A stretch of 24,252 bases of DNA, from NCBI GenBank assembly GCA_934590505.1, contig CAKTPC010000017.1, forward strand, positions 1-24,252, read 5' to 3'. The stretch is from an uncultured Oscillospiraceae bacterium. Its GTDB lineage: Bacteria; Bacillota; Clostridia; Oscillospirales; Oscillospiraceae. Below, piece after piece: positions 1-8,358 of the stretch. The first letter of the stretch is position 1, and every line of letters begins with the position of its first letter. The notes under the pieces were generated by a model. That model saw nothing but the letters and a program-made list of their open reading frames with translations. It made no database searches and was not told where the DNA came from. The translations under genes were made by a program, and so were the position numbers.

Positions 1-497
1 CCGGCGGCTTCCTCAAAGACCTCGCGCCGGTCGGTCGAGCGGCTTGAAACTATCTCGCCTATCCTGCCCTGACCGATGATGGAATATCCGTCCCGCCCAA
101 GGCCGGTGTCCATGAGGAGGTTGTTGATATCCTTGAGGCGCACGGATTCGCGGTTGATGTAGTATTCGCTCTCGCCGCTGCGATAATAGCGGCGGGTCAG
201 CATTATCTCGCTGCTGTCGGAATCGAAGATGTGAGCAGAATTATCGATGATGAGCGAGACCTGCGCATAGCCGAGTGCGCCGCGCTTTTCGGTGCCGCCG
301 AAGATAACGTCCTCCATCTTGCTGCCGCGCAGCGCCTTGGAGCGCTGCTCGCCCATGACCCAGAGTATAGCGTCGGATATATTGGATTTGCCGGAGCCGT
401 TCGGCCCGACGATCGCGGTTATATTCTTTTCAAAGGTAAGGCGGGTCTTGTCCGCAAAGGACTTGAATCCTTGAATTTCCAGTGCTTTTAAATACAA
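1..497 (-). CDS. smc: Chromosome partition protein SMC, N-terminal part (cut by window edge)
   Basis: This is the N-terminal 165 residues of SMC, the ATPase core of the bacterial condensin complex that organises and segregates chromosomes with ScpA and ScpB. The start reads (M)YLKALEIQGFKSFADKT, the standard SMC opening. It is followed by a Walker A motif GPNGSGKS at residues 31-38 and the Q-loop region GYSIIGQG near residues 136-143. The coiled coil, hinge and C-terminal Walker B lie beyond position 1. I chose the TTG at 497-495 because the family starts MYLK and a GGGGA lies 7 nt upstream. An in-frame GTG at 515-513 would add six residues. It has its own promoter (706-734) and lies about 215 bp after the radical SAM gene. 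Confidence 0.96.
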   Translation of the reverse strand, partial: MYLKALEIQGFKSFADKTRLTFEKNITAIVGPNGSGKSNISDAILWVMGEQRSKALRGSKMEDVIFGGTEKRGALGYAQVSLIIDNSAHIFDSDSSEIMLTRRYYRSGESEYYINRESVRLKDINNLLMDTGLGRDGYSIIGQGRIGEIVSSRSTDRREVFEEAA

Positions 498-517
498 ACC
501 AAAGTCCCCGTTCACTT

Positions 518-637
518 TTAGGCAGCGTCGCATAATACACCTGCGGCATCTGACGGATAATTTGCGCCCTGATTTAGCCACTTTTTCTTGAAATACACAA
601 AGTATTCCTGCAAAAAAGTGTCGTCATCAGAACACAA
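518..637 (-). CDS. Candidate 39-aa small protein in the smc leader (unrecognised)
   Basis: An open frame of 39 codons runs from a possible TTG start to a TAA 20 nt before the smc start. The translation looks protein-like rather than random: an acidic N-terminus (SDDD), an aromatic/basic stretch FLQEYFVYFKKKW, then NQGANYPSD and a Cys/Ala-rich end. No family is recognised. Only a weak purine-rich stretch (GCGAGAG) precedes the start, and no ATG lies in frame after the upstream stop. It could be a small protein co-translated ahead of smc, a remnant of a lost gene, or chance. It lies wholly inside the transcript predicted from the promoter at 706-734. Confidence 0.25.
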   Translation of the reverse strand: MCSDDDTFLQEYFVYFKKKWLNQGANYPSDAAGVLCDAA

Positions 638-705
638 ATTCTCTCGCCAGCTGCTCTTGCCGCATTATGCGGCGCTGCCTGTTAATCATGTCTGTCAATC
701 ATGTT

Positions 706-734
706 ATTATATTACAATTTATGTGGCATTTCAA
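706..734 (-). promoter_or_regulatory. Promoter for smc
   Basis: On the minus strand a TTGAAA -35 box (734-729) is separated by exactly 17 bp from a consensus TATAAT -10 box (711-706). It overlaps the last codons of the upstream radical SAM gene. Transcription would begin near 699, giving smc an untranslated leader of about 200 nt. Confidence 0.75.
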
Positions 735-1743
735 TGTCGAGTATTTGAATTTCTCGCCCGGAAAGCTCCGTCTTTTCGGTTATTCTGATGTTTTTCAGGC
801 CGAATCCTTCCGTCAGCGCCTTGGTGTTGCAGCGGTGCTGTCCCGCCATCTGCGAGGCTTTCCCTCGGCCGACGGCAAGCGTCACGGCGCTGCCCGGCAT
901 GATGCCATCCAGCAGCTCCTGCGCCTTCTGCAGCATGATGCGCGACCGCACCAGCTCTCCGAGCGCCGGGTGATACGCCCCGCCGACAGCATCTCCTCCG
1001 GAGAGGTCGTCTGTCGGGTTCAGGCCGAGGCGGATGATAGGTATGCCCGCCGCTTCAAACAGCGGTACAAGCTGCGCGCAGACTCTGACCGCGTCCTCGA
1101 CCGTGTGCTCGGCATATTTTCCCGCTCTCCACATGTCGTAAAGCGCGGTATCGCGGACGATGACCGTCGGGTAAATGCGCACGCCGTCCGGTTCGAGGGC
1201 GATTATTTTCCTCGCCGTCTCAATGTCCTTCTCCGCCGTGTCCCCGGGAAGTCCCGTCATCATCTGGAGAATGAGCCTGAAGCCCGAAGCCTTGATGAGC
1301 TTCGATGCACGCTCCACGTCTGCCGCCGTGTGCCCGCGCGCCGAGCGGCGCAGCACCTCCGCGTCCATCGACTGCGCGCCGAGCTCGACCGTCTCGACGC
1401 CGCAGCGGTGCAGGCGCTCGAGCACAGTCTCATCTATCGCGTCAGGGCGGGTGGAAAGGCGGATCGCGTTTATCTCCCCGCGGTCAAGATATGTCTTTGC
1501 AGCGCCCAGAAGCGCCTCCTGCTCCGCCGCCGGGATGGCCGTGAAGCTGCCCCCATAAAACGCCAGTTGCCGCTTTCCTCCCTTTGGGAGAAAGGCGGCT
1601 GCGTTCTCTATTTCGTCTATAACGGTCTGCGGCGTTGCAGGCTCAAGCTGTCCGGAGATGCGGTTCTGGTTGCAGAACACGCAGTTGTGCGGGCAGCCGA
1701 GGTGCGGCACGAAAACCGGGATTATGCTCTCTCTGGCGCTCAC
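712..1743 (-). CDS. Elp3-like radical SAM protein
   Basis: A 343-residue radical SAM protein. The [4Fe-4S]-binding cysteines are visible as GCPHNCVFC (Cys17, Cys21, Cys24, CX3CX2C), followed by the SAM-binding FYGGSFTAIP. The C-terminal half (QMMTGLPGDTAEKDI, then DGVRIYPTVIVRDTALYDMW) matches the Elp3-type radical SAM C-terminal region. The acetyltransferase domain of true Elp3 is absent, so this is the short bacterial form found next to rnc and smc in many Clostridia. Its substrate is not established; a tRNA modification is a reasonable guess. The start is a GTG that overlaps the rnc stop codon (GTGA, 4 nt), which implies translational coupling. A promoter for smc is embedded at its 3' end. 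Confidence 0.88.
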   Translation of the reverse strand: MSARESIIPVFVPHLGCPHNCVFCNQNRISGQLEPATPQTVIDEIENAAAFLPKGGKRQLAFYGGSFTAIPAAEQEALLGAAKTYLDRGEINAIRLSTRPDAIDETVLERLHRCGVETVELGAQSMDAEVLRRSARGHTAADVERASKLIKASGFRLILQMMTGLPGDTAEKDIETARKIIALEPDGVRIYPTVIVRDTALYDMWRAGKYAEHTVEDAVRVCAQLVPLFEAAGIPIIRLGLNPTDDLSGGDAVGGAYHPALGELVRSRIMLQKAQELLDGIMPGSAVTLAVGRGKASQMAGQHRCNTKALTEGFGLKNIRITEKTELSGREIQILDIEMPHKL

Positions 1744-2417
1744 TTCTTCAGTGCCTCCAACGCCTTGCAGGCGGCCATCTGCTCGGCCTCCTTCTTTGAC
1801 CTGCCGCTGCCCTCGCCGGTGGGTACGCCGTTTATGAGTACGCGGAAGGTGAAGAGCTTGTTGTGATCCGGTCCGGATTCGCCGGTGAGCTCATAGCTGA
1901 TGACCTGGTTGCTGCGGCGCTGGACAAGCTCCTGAAGCTCGGTCTTATAATCGGCGATGTGGTGCGCTTCGCCAAGCTCCGCCCCGGCAAGGACATTCGC
2001 CATGATGAAGCGGCGCGCCTCGTCGATACCGGAATCAAGATAGAGCGCGGCGATTATCGACTCTACCATATCTGCAAGGATCGATGGGCGCTCGCGTCCG
2101 CCGGTGTGCTCCTCGCCGCGGCCAAGGCGCATATACTCACCCAGACCGAGCGCGAGTGCGGCTTTATGCAGGCTCCCTTCGCACACAAGCTCCGCACGCA
2201 GGCGGGTCATGCGGCCCTCAGGCAGGCTCGGCTCATGCGAGTAAAGAAACTCCGCCGTCACATAGCCGAGAATGGAGTCGCCAAGGAACTCAAGGCGCTC
2301 ATAGCTCTGGCAGGGCGTGCTGTGGCGCTCGTTGGCATAAGAGCTGTGCGTGAGCGCGGTGACGAGCAGACCGCGGTTTTTGAAGCGGTAGCCGATCTTC
2401 TCTTCAAGTTTATCCAT
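1740..2417 (-). CDS. rnc: Ribonuclease III
   Basis: A full-length 225-residue RNase III, the endonuclease that cleaves double-stranded RNA during rRNA maturation and mRNA turnover. The signature ERLEFLGDSILGYV is present, with the metal-binding Glu43 and Asp47, and a second acidic motif DMVESIIAALYLDSG follows. The C-terminal 70 residues (YKTELQELVQRR onward to SKKEAEQMAACKALEAL) form the double-stranded RNA-binding domain. The ATG overlaps the plsX stop by one base (TAATG), and its own TGA overlaps the next start (GTGA), so three genes in a row are translationally linked. Order plsX-rnc-(radical SAM)-smc is the Gram-positive arrangement, but with no acpP. Confidence 0.97.
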   Translation of the reverse strand: MDKLEEKIGYRFKNRGLLVTALTHSSYANERHSTPCQSYERLEFLGDSILGYVTAEFLYSHEPSLPEGRMTRLRAELVCEGSLHKAALALGLGEYMRLGRGEEHTGGRERPSILADMVESIIAALYLDSGIDEARRFIMANVLAGAELGEAHHIADYKTELQELVQRRSNQVISYELTGESGPDHNKLFTFRVLINGVPTGEGSGRSKKEAEQMAACKALEALKK

Positions 2418-3436
2418 TACTGTTCAGCCTTAAGTTTCATATATTCGATATTGGCCTTGATATCGTCGATGACTCCTGCGTCGACAAAGGTCATGGCCTG
2501 ACGCACAGCGGCAAAGATGCAGGCCGCGTTCGAGGAGCCGTGCGCCTTTATGACGGGCTTGGAAATGCCGACGAGCGCCGTGCCGCCGACCTCGTTGACG
2601 TCCATCGACTTCTTCATTATGCTGAGGTCCTTCTTCAGAACGGCGGCGGCAAGCTTGTTCTTTGCGCTCTTATAGAACACACCCTTGAGGGAATTCATCA
2701 TATATTTGATGACGCCCTCGGTGCTCTTGAGTAGAACATTGCCGGTGAAGCCATCGGTCACGACGACGTCTGCCATGCCGTTAAACACGCCCGTCCCCTC
2801 AACATTGCCGATGAAGTTTATCCTGCCCTCTTCGTCTGCGTTTTTCAGCAGGGCAAAGGCCTGATGCTGGAGCTCTCCGCCCTTGGTGTCCTCGGTGCCG
2901 ACATTCAAAAGCCCAACGCGCGGGTTCTCGCAGCCCATCATCTTCTTGGCATAGAAGCTGCCCATATAGGCAAACTGGAGGAGATACTCTGCAGTACATT
3001 CGACGTTCGCGCCGCAGTCGATGAGCATGACGCCGCGCTCCCCTGCCGGGAGAACGGGAGCCATCGCGGCACGGCGGATGCCATTAATGCGCTTGACTAT
3101 AAGCGTCGCCCCGGTGAGGAGCGCGCCGGTGCTGCCGGCAGAAACTACCGCGTCGCCCCTGCCGTCACGCAGGAGGTTCAGCGCAACGGTCATGGAGGAA
3201 TCCTTCTTGCGGCGGGTGGCGGTACTGGGGTCGTCCTCCATGTTGACGACCTCGCGCGCATCGACCATCTCAAATTCGCTCTCCGCGCAGCCCTCTTTTT
3301 CAAGGCAGGCCTTCACATCCTCGATACGTCCGACAAGGCAGACCTCCACGCCGAGCTCACGCTTCGCGCGCACCGCGCCCTTTACGATCTCCTCAGGGGC
3401 GTTGTCGCCGCCCATCGCGTCAATGATTATCTTCAC
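2417..3436 (-). CDS. plsX: Phosphate acyltransferase PlsX
   Basis: PlsX makes acyl-phosphate from acyl-ACP and phosphate, the first step of phospholipid synthesis in Gram-positives, and feeds the PlsY acyltransferase. The 339-residue length and the N-terminal IIIDAMGGDNAPEEIVKGA are typical of the family, as are VSAGSTGALLTGAT, GVMLIDCGANVE and VVTDGFTGNVLLKSTEG. The start is GTG at 3436, chosen because AAGGAGG lies 9 nt upstream, inside the end of trmFO. The gene overlaps trmFO by 17 nt and touches rnc by one base. The usual neighbour acpP, encoding its ACP partner, is not found here. Confidence 0.97.
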   Translation of the reverse strand: MKIIIDAMGGDNAPEEIVKGAVRAKRELGVEVCLVGRIEDVKACLEKEGCAESEFEMVDAREVVNMEDDPSTATRRKKDSSMTVALNLLRDGRGDAVVSAGSTGALLTGATLIVKRINGIRRAAMAPVLPAGERGVMLIDCGANVECTAEYLLQFAYMGSFYAKKMMGCENPRVGLLNVGTEDTKGGELQHQAFALLKNADEEGRINFIGNVEGTGVFNGMADVVVTDGFTGNVLLKSTEGVIKYMMNSLKGVFYKSAKNKLAAAVLKKDLSIMKKSMDVNEVGGTALVGISKPVIKAHGSSNAACIFAAVRQAMTFVDAGVIDDIKANIEYMKLKAEQ

Positions 3437-4745
3437 AGTGAAAAACCTCCTTAGCCTTCAGGCTCTCTATGATCTCAAGGGAACGCTTGGATATCTCGGC
3501 GTTCTTGTTTCTCTTTCCCTTCACCCTGTAGCCAAGGGGACTGATGATGCCGAAATTCACGTTCATCGGCTGGAAATCGCCGACGCTGCCGCCGGAGACA
3601 TACAGGCTCAGCGCGCCTATCGCCGTCTCCTGCGGGAAATCCACCGGCTCCATGCCGAGCACGCGCGCCGCCGTCTCAATGCCGACGAGCATGCCCGAGG
3701 CCGCGGACTCCACATAGCCCTCGACGCCGGTCATCTGTCCGGCAAAGCTTATGCGCCCGTCTGTGCGCAGACGGTAATACCGGTCAAGCAGCTTCGGGCT
3801 GTTAAGATATGTATTGCGGTGCATGACGCCGTAGCGCACGAACTCCGCGTTCTTGAGTGCGGGTATCATGGAGAACACGCGCCTCTGCTCGCCCCATGTC
3901 AGGTGCGTCTGGAAGCCGACGATGTTATAGATAGTGCCGTCGGCATTGTCGCGCCGGAGCTGGACTACAGCGTAGTTTTCTCTGCCCGTGCGCGGGTCGA
4001 TGAGCCCGACGGGCTTTAGCGGGCCGTAGCGCAGGGTGTCAACCCCGCGGCGCGCCATGACCTCGACCGGCATGCAGCCCTCAAACACGCCGCCGTCATC
4101 AAAGCCGTGTACCTCCGCTTCCTTCGCGTGGGTCAGTTCCTCGATAAAGGCGAGATACTCGTCCTTATCCATCGGGCAGTTCACATAGTCCGCCGTCCCC
4201 TTGTCATAGCGTGAGGCGAAGAACGCGGAATCCATATCCACGCTCTCAAGCGTCACGATGGGCGCGACGGCGTCATAGAAATGCAGGTCGCTGTCCGGGC
4301 AGAGGGCGGCTATCTTCTCGGCGATCGCGTCACTCGACAGGGGGCCTGTCGCGATGACGACCTCGCCCTCCGGGATCTCCGTCGCCTCGGCGCTCACGAC
4401 CTCGACATTAGGGAGACTCTTTAATTTATCGGTGATGTATTTTGAAAAGCCCTCGCGGTCGACCGCCAGTGCGCCGCCCGCGGCGACCTTATTTGCGTCC
4501 GCGCTCTCCATGATGAGAGAGCCCATCGCGCGCATCTCGGCCTTGAGCAGGCCCACAGCATTGGTGAGCTCATCGCTGCGCAGAGAGTTTGAGCAGACGA
4601 GCTCGGCAAAGTTCGGTGAGGTATGCGCCGGGGTCATCTTCACCGGCTTCATCTCTATGAGCTTCACATTTATGCCGCGCTTTGCAAGCTGCCACGCGCA
4701 CTCGCTGCCCGCAAGCCCCGCGCCCAGAACGGTAACCGTTTTCAT
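3420..4745 (-). CDS. trmFO: Methylenetetrahydrofolate-tRNA-(uracil-5-)-methyltransferase TrmFO
   Basis: TrmFO is the FAD- and folate-dependent enzyme that makes ribothymidine at position 54 of tRNA in most Firmicutes. The 441-residue protein starts with the FAD-binding TVLGAGLAGSECAWQLAKRG. It has the conserved nucleophile region ELVCSNSLRSD (Cys51) and the second conserved cysteine in FEGCMPVEVMARRG (Cys224). Later conserved stretches include QTHLTWGEQRRVF and FAGQMTGVEGYVESAASG. It starts 3 bp after the topA stop, with GAGGA inside the topA end as its ribosome binding site, and overlaps plsX by 17 nt. dprA-topA-trmFO is a classical conserved order. Confidence 0.97.
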   Translation of the reverse strand: MKTVTVLGAGLAGSECAWQLAKRGINVKLIEMKPVKMTPAHTSPNFAELVCSNSLRSDELTNAVGLLKAEMRAMGSLIMESADANKVAAGGALAVDREGFSKYITDKLKSLPNVEVVSAEATEIPEGEVVIATGPLSSDAIAEKIAALCPDSDLHFYDAVAPIVTLESVDMDSAFFASRYDKGTADYVNCPMDKDEYLAFIEELTHAKEAEVHGFDDGGVFEGCMPVEVMARRGVDTLRYGPLKPVGLIDPRTGRENYAVVQLRRDNADGTIYNIVGFQTHLTWGEQRRVFSMIPALKNAEFVRYGVMHRNTYLNSPKLLDRYYRLRTDGRISFAGQMTGVEGYVESAASGMLVGIETAARVLGMEPVDFPQETAIGALSLYVSGGSVGDFQPMNVNFGIISPLGYRVKGKRNKNAEISKRSLEIIESLKAKEVFHCEDNH

Positions 4746-4748
4746 TTA

Positions 4749-7106
4749 TTATTCCTCTGTATCCGCACTTTTCTTTGTGCTTGTCTTTTTTGCCGCCGTG
4801 GTTTTCTTAGCGGTCGTTTTCTTGGCAGTTGTTTTCGCCGCGGTCTTTTTTACGGTGGTCTTGGCGGCGGTGGTTTTCTTTGCAGCCGCAGTCTTTTTAG
4901 CGGGCTTCTTCTCTTCACCGCCATCGGCAGCGGCGGCCTTTTCCGCAGCCTTTGCGGCCTTCTCGGCGGCTGCCTGTGCCTTCTCCTCGGGCGTCTTTTT
5001 CTTGAAGGTACGCTTATCCTCTGGGACGAAGTTCGGGCACAGCTCGTTTATGCAGAAAGACTTAAGCGGCCCTCTGCCGCTGTGCTTGAACATGGTCTTG
5101 CCGCAGGCGGGGCAGAAGTCCTTGGTGGGAACGTCCCAGGTGATAAAGCCGCAGTCCGTGCCGCGCTCGCAGGCGTAGAACACATAGCCCTTTTTCGATG
5201 TGCGCTTGAGTATTCTGCCGCCGCACTTGGGGCATTTGCCGGGCATCTCGACGACAATGGGCTTTGTAAAGGTACACTCCGGGAAGCCGGGACAGGCAAG
5301 GAAGTACCCGAAGCGCCCCTTCTTCACGACCATTTGGCGGCCGCAGACGTCGCAGTATTCATCGCTGAGAACGTCCGGGACCTTGATTTTCACGCCGTCC
5401 ATGGCCTTTTCGGCCTCGTCCATTTCCTTGCTGAAGTCGCCGTAGAAATCAGCAAGAACGTCGCGCCACTGTGCCTTGCCGTTCTCGATGCCGTCAAGCT
5501 CCTCCTCCATCTGATTGGTGAACTTGAGGTCGACGATATCGGCAAAGTGCTCCTTCATAAGCCCGGTGACGACCCTGCCGAGCGGCGTGGGCTTGAGGTA
5601 CTTGCCTTCTTTTATAACATAGTCATGGGAAGTGATGGTGGATATAGTCGGCGCGTAGGTAGACGGGCGGCCTATGCCCTTTTCCTCCATGGCGCGGATG
5701 AGCGTAGCCTCGGTGAACCTTGCGGGCGGCTGAGTGAACTGCTGCTCGGGAATGAGCTTTTCAAGCGTCAGTGCCTGCCCCTCGCTCAGGCTAGGCAGGG
5801 GATTTGCAAGCTCGCTGCTCTCCTCGTCCTTTGCCTCCTCATACACGGCGGTGAAGCCCTTGAACTTCATCTCCGAATAGGTGGCGCGGAAAGTGTAGCC
5901 CGCGGAAGAGACTTCGACAGCGACGTTATCATACTTAGCGTTTGCCATCTGGCAAGCGGTGAAGCGCCCCCAGATAAGGCGGTAGAGCCGGTACTGCTCC
6001 TGCGTGAGGTCCTTGCGCACAAGCTCCGGCGTGAGGTTCACATCCGTCGGGCGGATTGCTTCATGCGCGTCCTGCGCGCCGGCTTTGGTCTTGAAGTGCC
6101 GCGGCGAGCCGGGGTAATACTCGGGGCCGTAGTGCCCGATGATGAAGTCCTTCGCGGCGGCGAGCGCCTCCTCGGAAAGACGGAGGGAGTCGGTACGCAT
6201 ATAGGTGATAAGGCCGATGCTGCCGTGCCCGCTTATCTCAACACCCTCATAGAGCTGCTGGGCGATCGACATAGTGCGGCGCGGGGTCATGCTCAGGCGG
6301 CGCGAGGCCTCCTGCTGAAGAGTTGAGGTGATGAACGGGGGGGCGGGCGACTTCTGCTTCTCGCCGCGCTTGACGCCGGAGACGGTGAAGGGCTGCGCCT
6401 GCACGGCGTTTATGACCTCGTCGACCTCGGCCTTGGATTTGAGCTCCTGCTTCTTATCGCCCTTGCCGTGGAAGCGGGCAGTGAACACGGCGTCCTCCGC
6501 GCCGCAGTTGAGGCGCGCGTCGAGCAGCCAGTACTCCTGGCTCTGGAAGGCTTCGATCTCCTCCTCGCGGTCAACGACCATGCGCGTGGCGACAGACTGC
6601 ACGCGCCCCGCGGACAGGCCCTTCTTTATCTTGCGCCAGAGCAGCGGTGATAGCTCATAGCCGACGATGCGGTCAAGTATGCGCCGCGCCTGCTGGGAAT
6701 CAACAAGGTTCTGGTCGATGCTGCGCGGGTTCTTTATGCTCTCGGTGACGACCTTTTTGGTGATCTCATTGAAGGTCACGCGCTTGGCCTTCTCATCGTC
6801 AAGCCCGAGCAGCTCCTTGAGGTGCCATGATATGGCTTCGCCCTCGCGGTCAGGGTCGGTCGCGAGGTAGACGGTCTTTGCTTCCTTGGCTTCCTTCTTG
6901 AGCTCGTTGATGAGCTCCTTCTTATCCCGGACGGGGATGTACTGCGGCTCAAAGCCGTGCTCTATATCAACGCCCATCTTGCTCTTGGGCAGATCTCTCA
7001 GATGTCCCATCGAGGCGGTGACTTTATAGCCGCTGCCCAGATACTTCTCAATGGTCTTGGCCTTGGCCGGTGACTCGACTATGACCAGATCCTTCGCTTT
7101 TGCCAT
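4749..7106 (-). CDS. topA: DNA topoisomerase I with histone-like C-terminal tail
   Basis: Type IA topoisomerase that relaxes negative supercoils. The 785-residue protein has the Toprim domain at the start (VIVESPAKAKTIEKYLG, with Glu11; LATDPDREGE, Asp84/Asp86/Glu88) and the active-site Tyr302 in GLITYMRTDS. It ends with three tetracysteine zinc-finger-type modules (YCDVCGRQ to FPECTF; CPKCGGRI to GTDCGF; FCPACGKT to NELCPNF). Residues 700-785 are an unusual low-complexity tail made almost only of Lys, Ala and Thr, with repeated AAKKT/TAKKTT units resembling histone H1-type DNA-binding tails. The tail DNA is repetitive but coding and in frame. It lies 9 bp after dprA, with GAGGA 8 nt before the ATG. 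Confidence 0.97.
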   Translation of the reverse strand: MAKAKDLVIVESPAKAKTIEKYLGSGYKVTASMGHLRDLPKSKMGVDIEHGFEPQYIPVRDKKELINELKKEAKEAKTVYLATDPDREGEAISWHLKELLGLDDEKAKRVTFNEITKKVVTESIKNPRSIDQNLVDSQQARRILDRIVGYELSPLLWRKIKKGLSAGRVQSVATRMVVDREEEIEAFQSQEYWLLDARLNCGAEDAVFTARFHGKGDKKQELKSKAEVDEVINAVQAQPFTVSGVKRGEKQKSPAPPFITSTLQQEASRRLSMTPRRTMSIAQQLYEGVEISGHGSIGLITYMRTDSLRLSEEALAAAKDFIIGHYGPEYYPGSPRHFKTKAGAQDAHEAIRPTDVNLTPELVRKDLTQEQYRLYRLIWGRFTACQMANAKYDNVAVEVSSAGYTFRATYSEMKFKGFTAVYEEAKDEESSELANPLPSLSEGQALTLEKLIPEQQFTQPPARFTEATLIRAMEEKGIGRPSTYAPTISTITSHDYVIKEGKYLKPTPLGRVVTGLMKEHFADIVDLKFTNQMEEELDGIENGKAQWRDVLADFYGDFSKEMDEAEKAMDGVKIKVPDVLSDEYCDVCGRQMVVKKGRFGYFLACPGFPECTFTKPIVVEMPGKCPKCGGRILKRTSKKGYVFYACERGTDCGFITWDVPTKDFCPACGKTMFKHSGRGPLKSFCINELCPNFVPEDKRTFKKKTPEEKAQAAAEKAAKAAEKAAAADGGEEKKPAKKTAAAKKTTAAKTTVKKTAAKTTAKKTTAKKTTAAKKTSTKKSADTEE

Positions 7107-7115
7107 TATTTATCC

Positions 7116-8336
7116 TCATTTCATTGCCGTATTCAGGCTCACTCTCCGCCCCGGTACGCGGCGGATATAGCCCTTGATCTCCAGCACCGTCAGCTGCGAG
7201 AGCACCTTTGCCGTGCCGAGGCCTGTGCGTTCGATCACATCATCGATATACGCCTGCTCGCTGCCGATGGCCGTGATTATCTTAAGCTGCTCCTCATTTA
7301 ACCGGGAGAGCTGTTCTGACAAGTCAATATATCCTTTGGTTATGTTGTTGTCAATCTCTTTTTTTGTCGAAACCGGTGTTTTTTCCTGCTTTGCGGCAGT
7401 TTTCACTCTCTCGGGCGGTACATTTTTCACTTCCGCCGGGACGCTGAGACGCCCGCTCGGCTTCATTATTTTATCCGGAAACAGCGCCTCGAACTCGCAC
7501 ATAACGTCCCAGCCGCTCGTCACGGGCTTCGCCCCGTCCTTGATGAGGCGGATGGTACCGACGCTGTTCTCGGCATCGGCATTGCCGGGTACGGCAAATA
7601 TCTCGCGTCCCTGCTCAAGCGCCTCCTGCGCGAAGAGGAGGCTTCCGCTGCGCTCTGGTGCTTCGACCACGACGACGCCCTGAGAAAGCCCCGCGCTCAC
7701 GCGGTTGCGGTCACGGAAGAAGAACTTCTGGGTGACGGTTCCGGGAGGATATTCGCTTATGAGTGCGCCGGTCGCGGCAACATCCCTCTGCAGGCGGTTA
7801 TCTTCGCCGTGCGGTGTGCCGAGAACGCCGATGCACCTGCCGCCTGCAAGCAGGCAGCCTTCAGCCGCAGCGCGGTCAACGCCCTCGGTGAGCCCGGAGA
7901 CGATTATGCCGCCGCATTTGACAATTTCAAAGGCGAGAGTGCGCGCCATTTTGAGCCCGTATGGGCTTGCCCTGCGAGTGCCGACGATCGCTATCGCGGG
8001 AGTATCGTCCACGTTCGGGAGCCGCCCCTTGACGTACAGCACAGGCGGCGGAGCGTAGGTGTTGCAGAGCCAGCGCGGATAGCGCGCGTCCTGCATGGTG
8101 AGGATGTCGATCCCCTGCCGGTCGCACTCGGAGAGGATATTGTCGCAGGCGCTCATGTCCCGCGCTTCGAGCACCGCCGCATCGTTGGCGTTCACGCCGG
8201 GTACGGTCCTGAACTCGCCCTCGGGCGCGAACCACGCGCGCTCGGCGTCGCCGTAATGGTCGATAAGCGCGGCCTTTGACGAAGGTCTGACATTGGTCAG
8301 GCTCGACAGCCATAGCCAGTATTTTATTGCGGACAT
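7116..8336 (-). CDS. dprA: DNA-processing protein DprA
   Basis: DprA binds incoming single-stranded DNA during natural transformation and loads RecA. The 406-residue protein has an N-terminal SAM-like region, the Rossmann core (PAIAIVGTRRASPYGLKMA, CGGIIVSGLTEGVDRAAAEG, GGRCIGVLGTP), and FAVPGNADAENSVGTIRLIKDGA. After a linker rich in Lys and Val comes a C-terminal winged-helix domain (LNEEQLKIITAIG to VLEIKGYIRRVPGRRVSL). The usual motif GIDxxAH reads GVDRAAAE here, so the histidine is replaced. I chose ATG 8336, with AGGTGAGG just upstream. A GTG at 8345 in frame would add three residues. It lies between the SpoU gene (22 bp) and topA (9 bp). Confidence 0.95.
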   Translation of the reverse strand: MSAIKYWLWLSSLTNVRPSSKAALIDHYGDAERAWFAPEGEFRTVPGVNANDAAVLEARDMSACDNILSECDRQGIDILTMQDARYPRWLCNTYAPPPVLYVKGRLPNVDDTPAIAIVGTRRASPYGLKMARTLAFEIVKCGGIIVSGLTEGVDRAAAEGCLLAGGRCIGVLGTPHGEDNRLQRDVAATGALISEYPPGTVTQKFFFRDRNRVSAGLSQGVVVVEAPERSGSLLFAQEALEQGREIFAVPGNADAENSVGTIRLIKDGAKPVTSGWDVMCEFEALFPDKIMKPSGRLSVPAEVKNVPPERVKTAAKQEKTPVSTKKEIDNNITKGYIDLSEQLSRLNEEQLKIITAIGSEQAYIDDVIERTGLGTAKVLSQLTVLEIKGYIRRVPGRRVSLNTAMK

Positions 8337-8358
8337 CCGCCTCACCTGCCCTTACAGT

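Noticed and set aside
659..673. GCCGCATTATGCGGC hairpin as a terminator of the upstream operon
   Set aside because: Short stem with no U-tract on either strand, and it lies inside the predicted smc transcript. It may be a leader structure but not a convincing terminator.
627..689. A 20-codon ORF in the smc leader (ATG at 689)
   Set aside because: No ribosome binding site and a composition (Arg/Gln-rich) without further support; the overlapping 39-codon frame looks more protein-like.
667..1866. A 399-codon open frame on the plus strand
   Set aside because: It lies opposite the radical SAM and rnc genes, which have clear motifs; the translation is Arg/Ala/Leu-rich with no domain, as expected from the complementary strand of high-GC genes.
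4750..4990. Repetitive DNA as a satellite or CRISPR-like array
   Set aside because: The repeats are irregular multiples of three within the topA reading frame and encode the Lys/Ala/Thr tail. There are no equal spacers.
4623..6326. A 567-codon open frame on the plus strand
   Set aside because: It is the complement of topA and the end of trmFO. It has no ribosome binding site, and its hydrophobic runs are the mirror of the TopA Lys/Ala tail.
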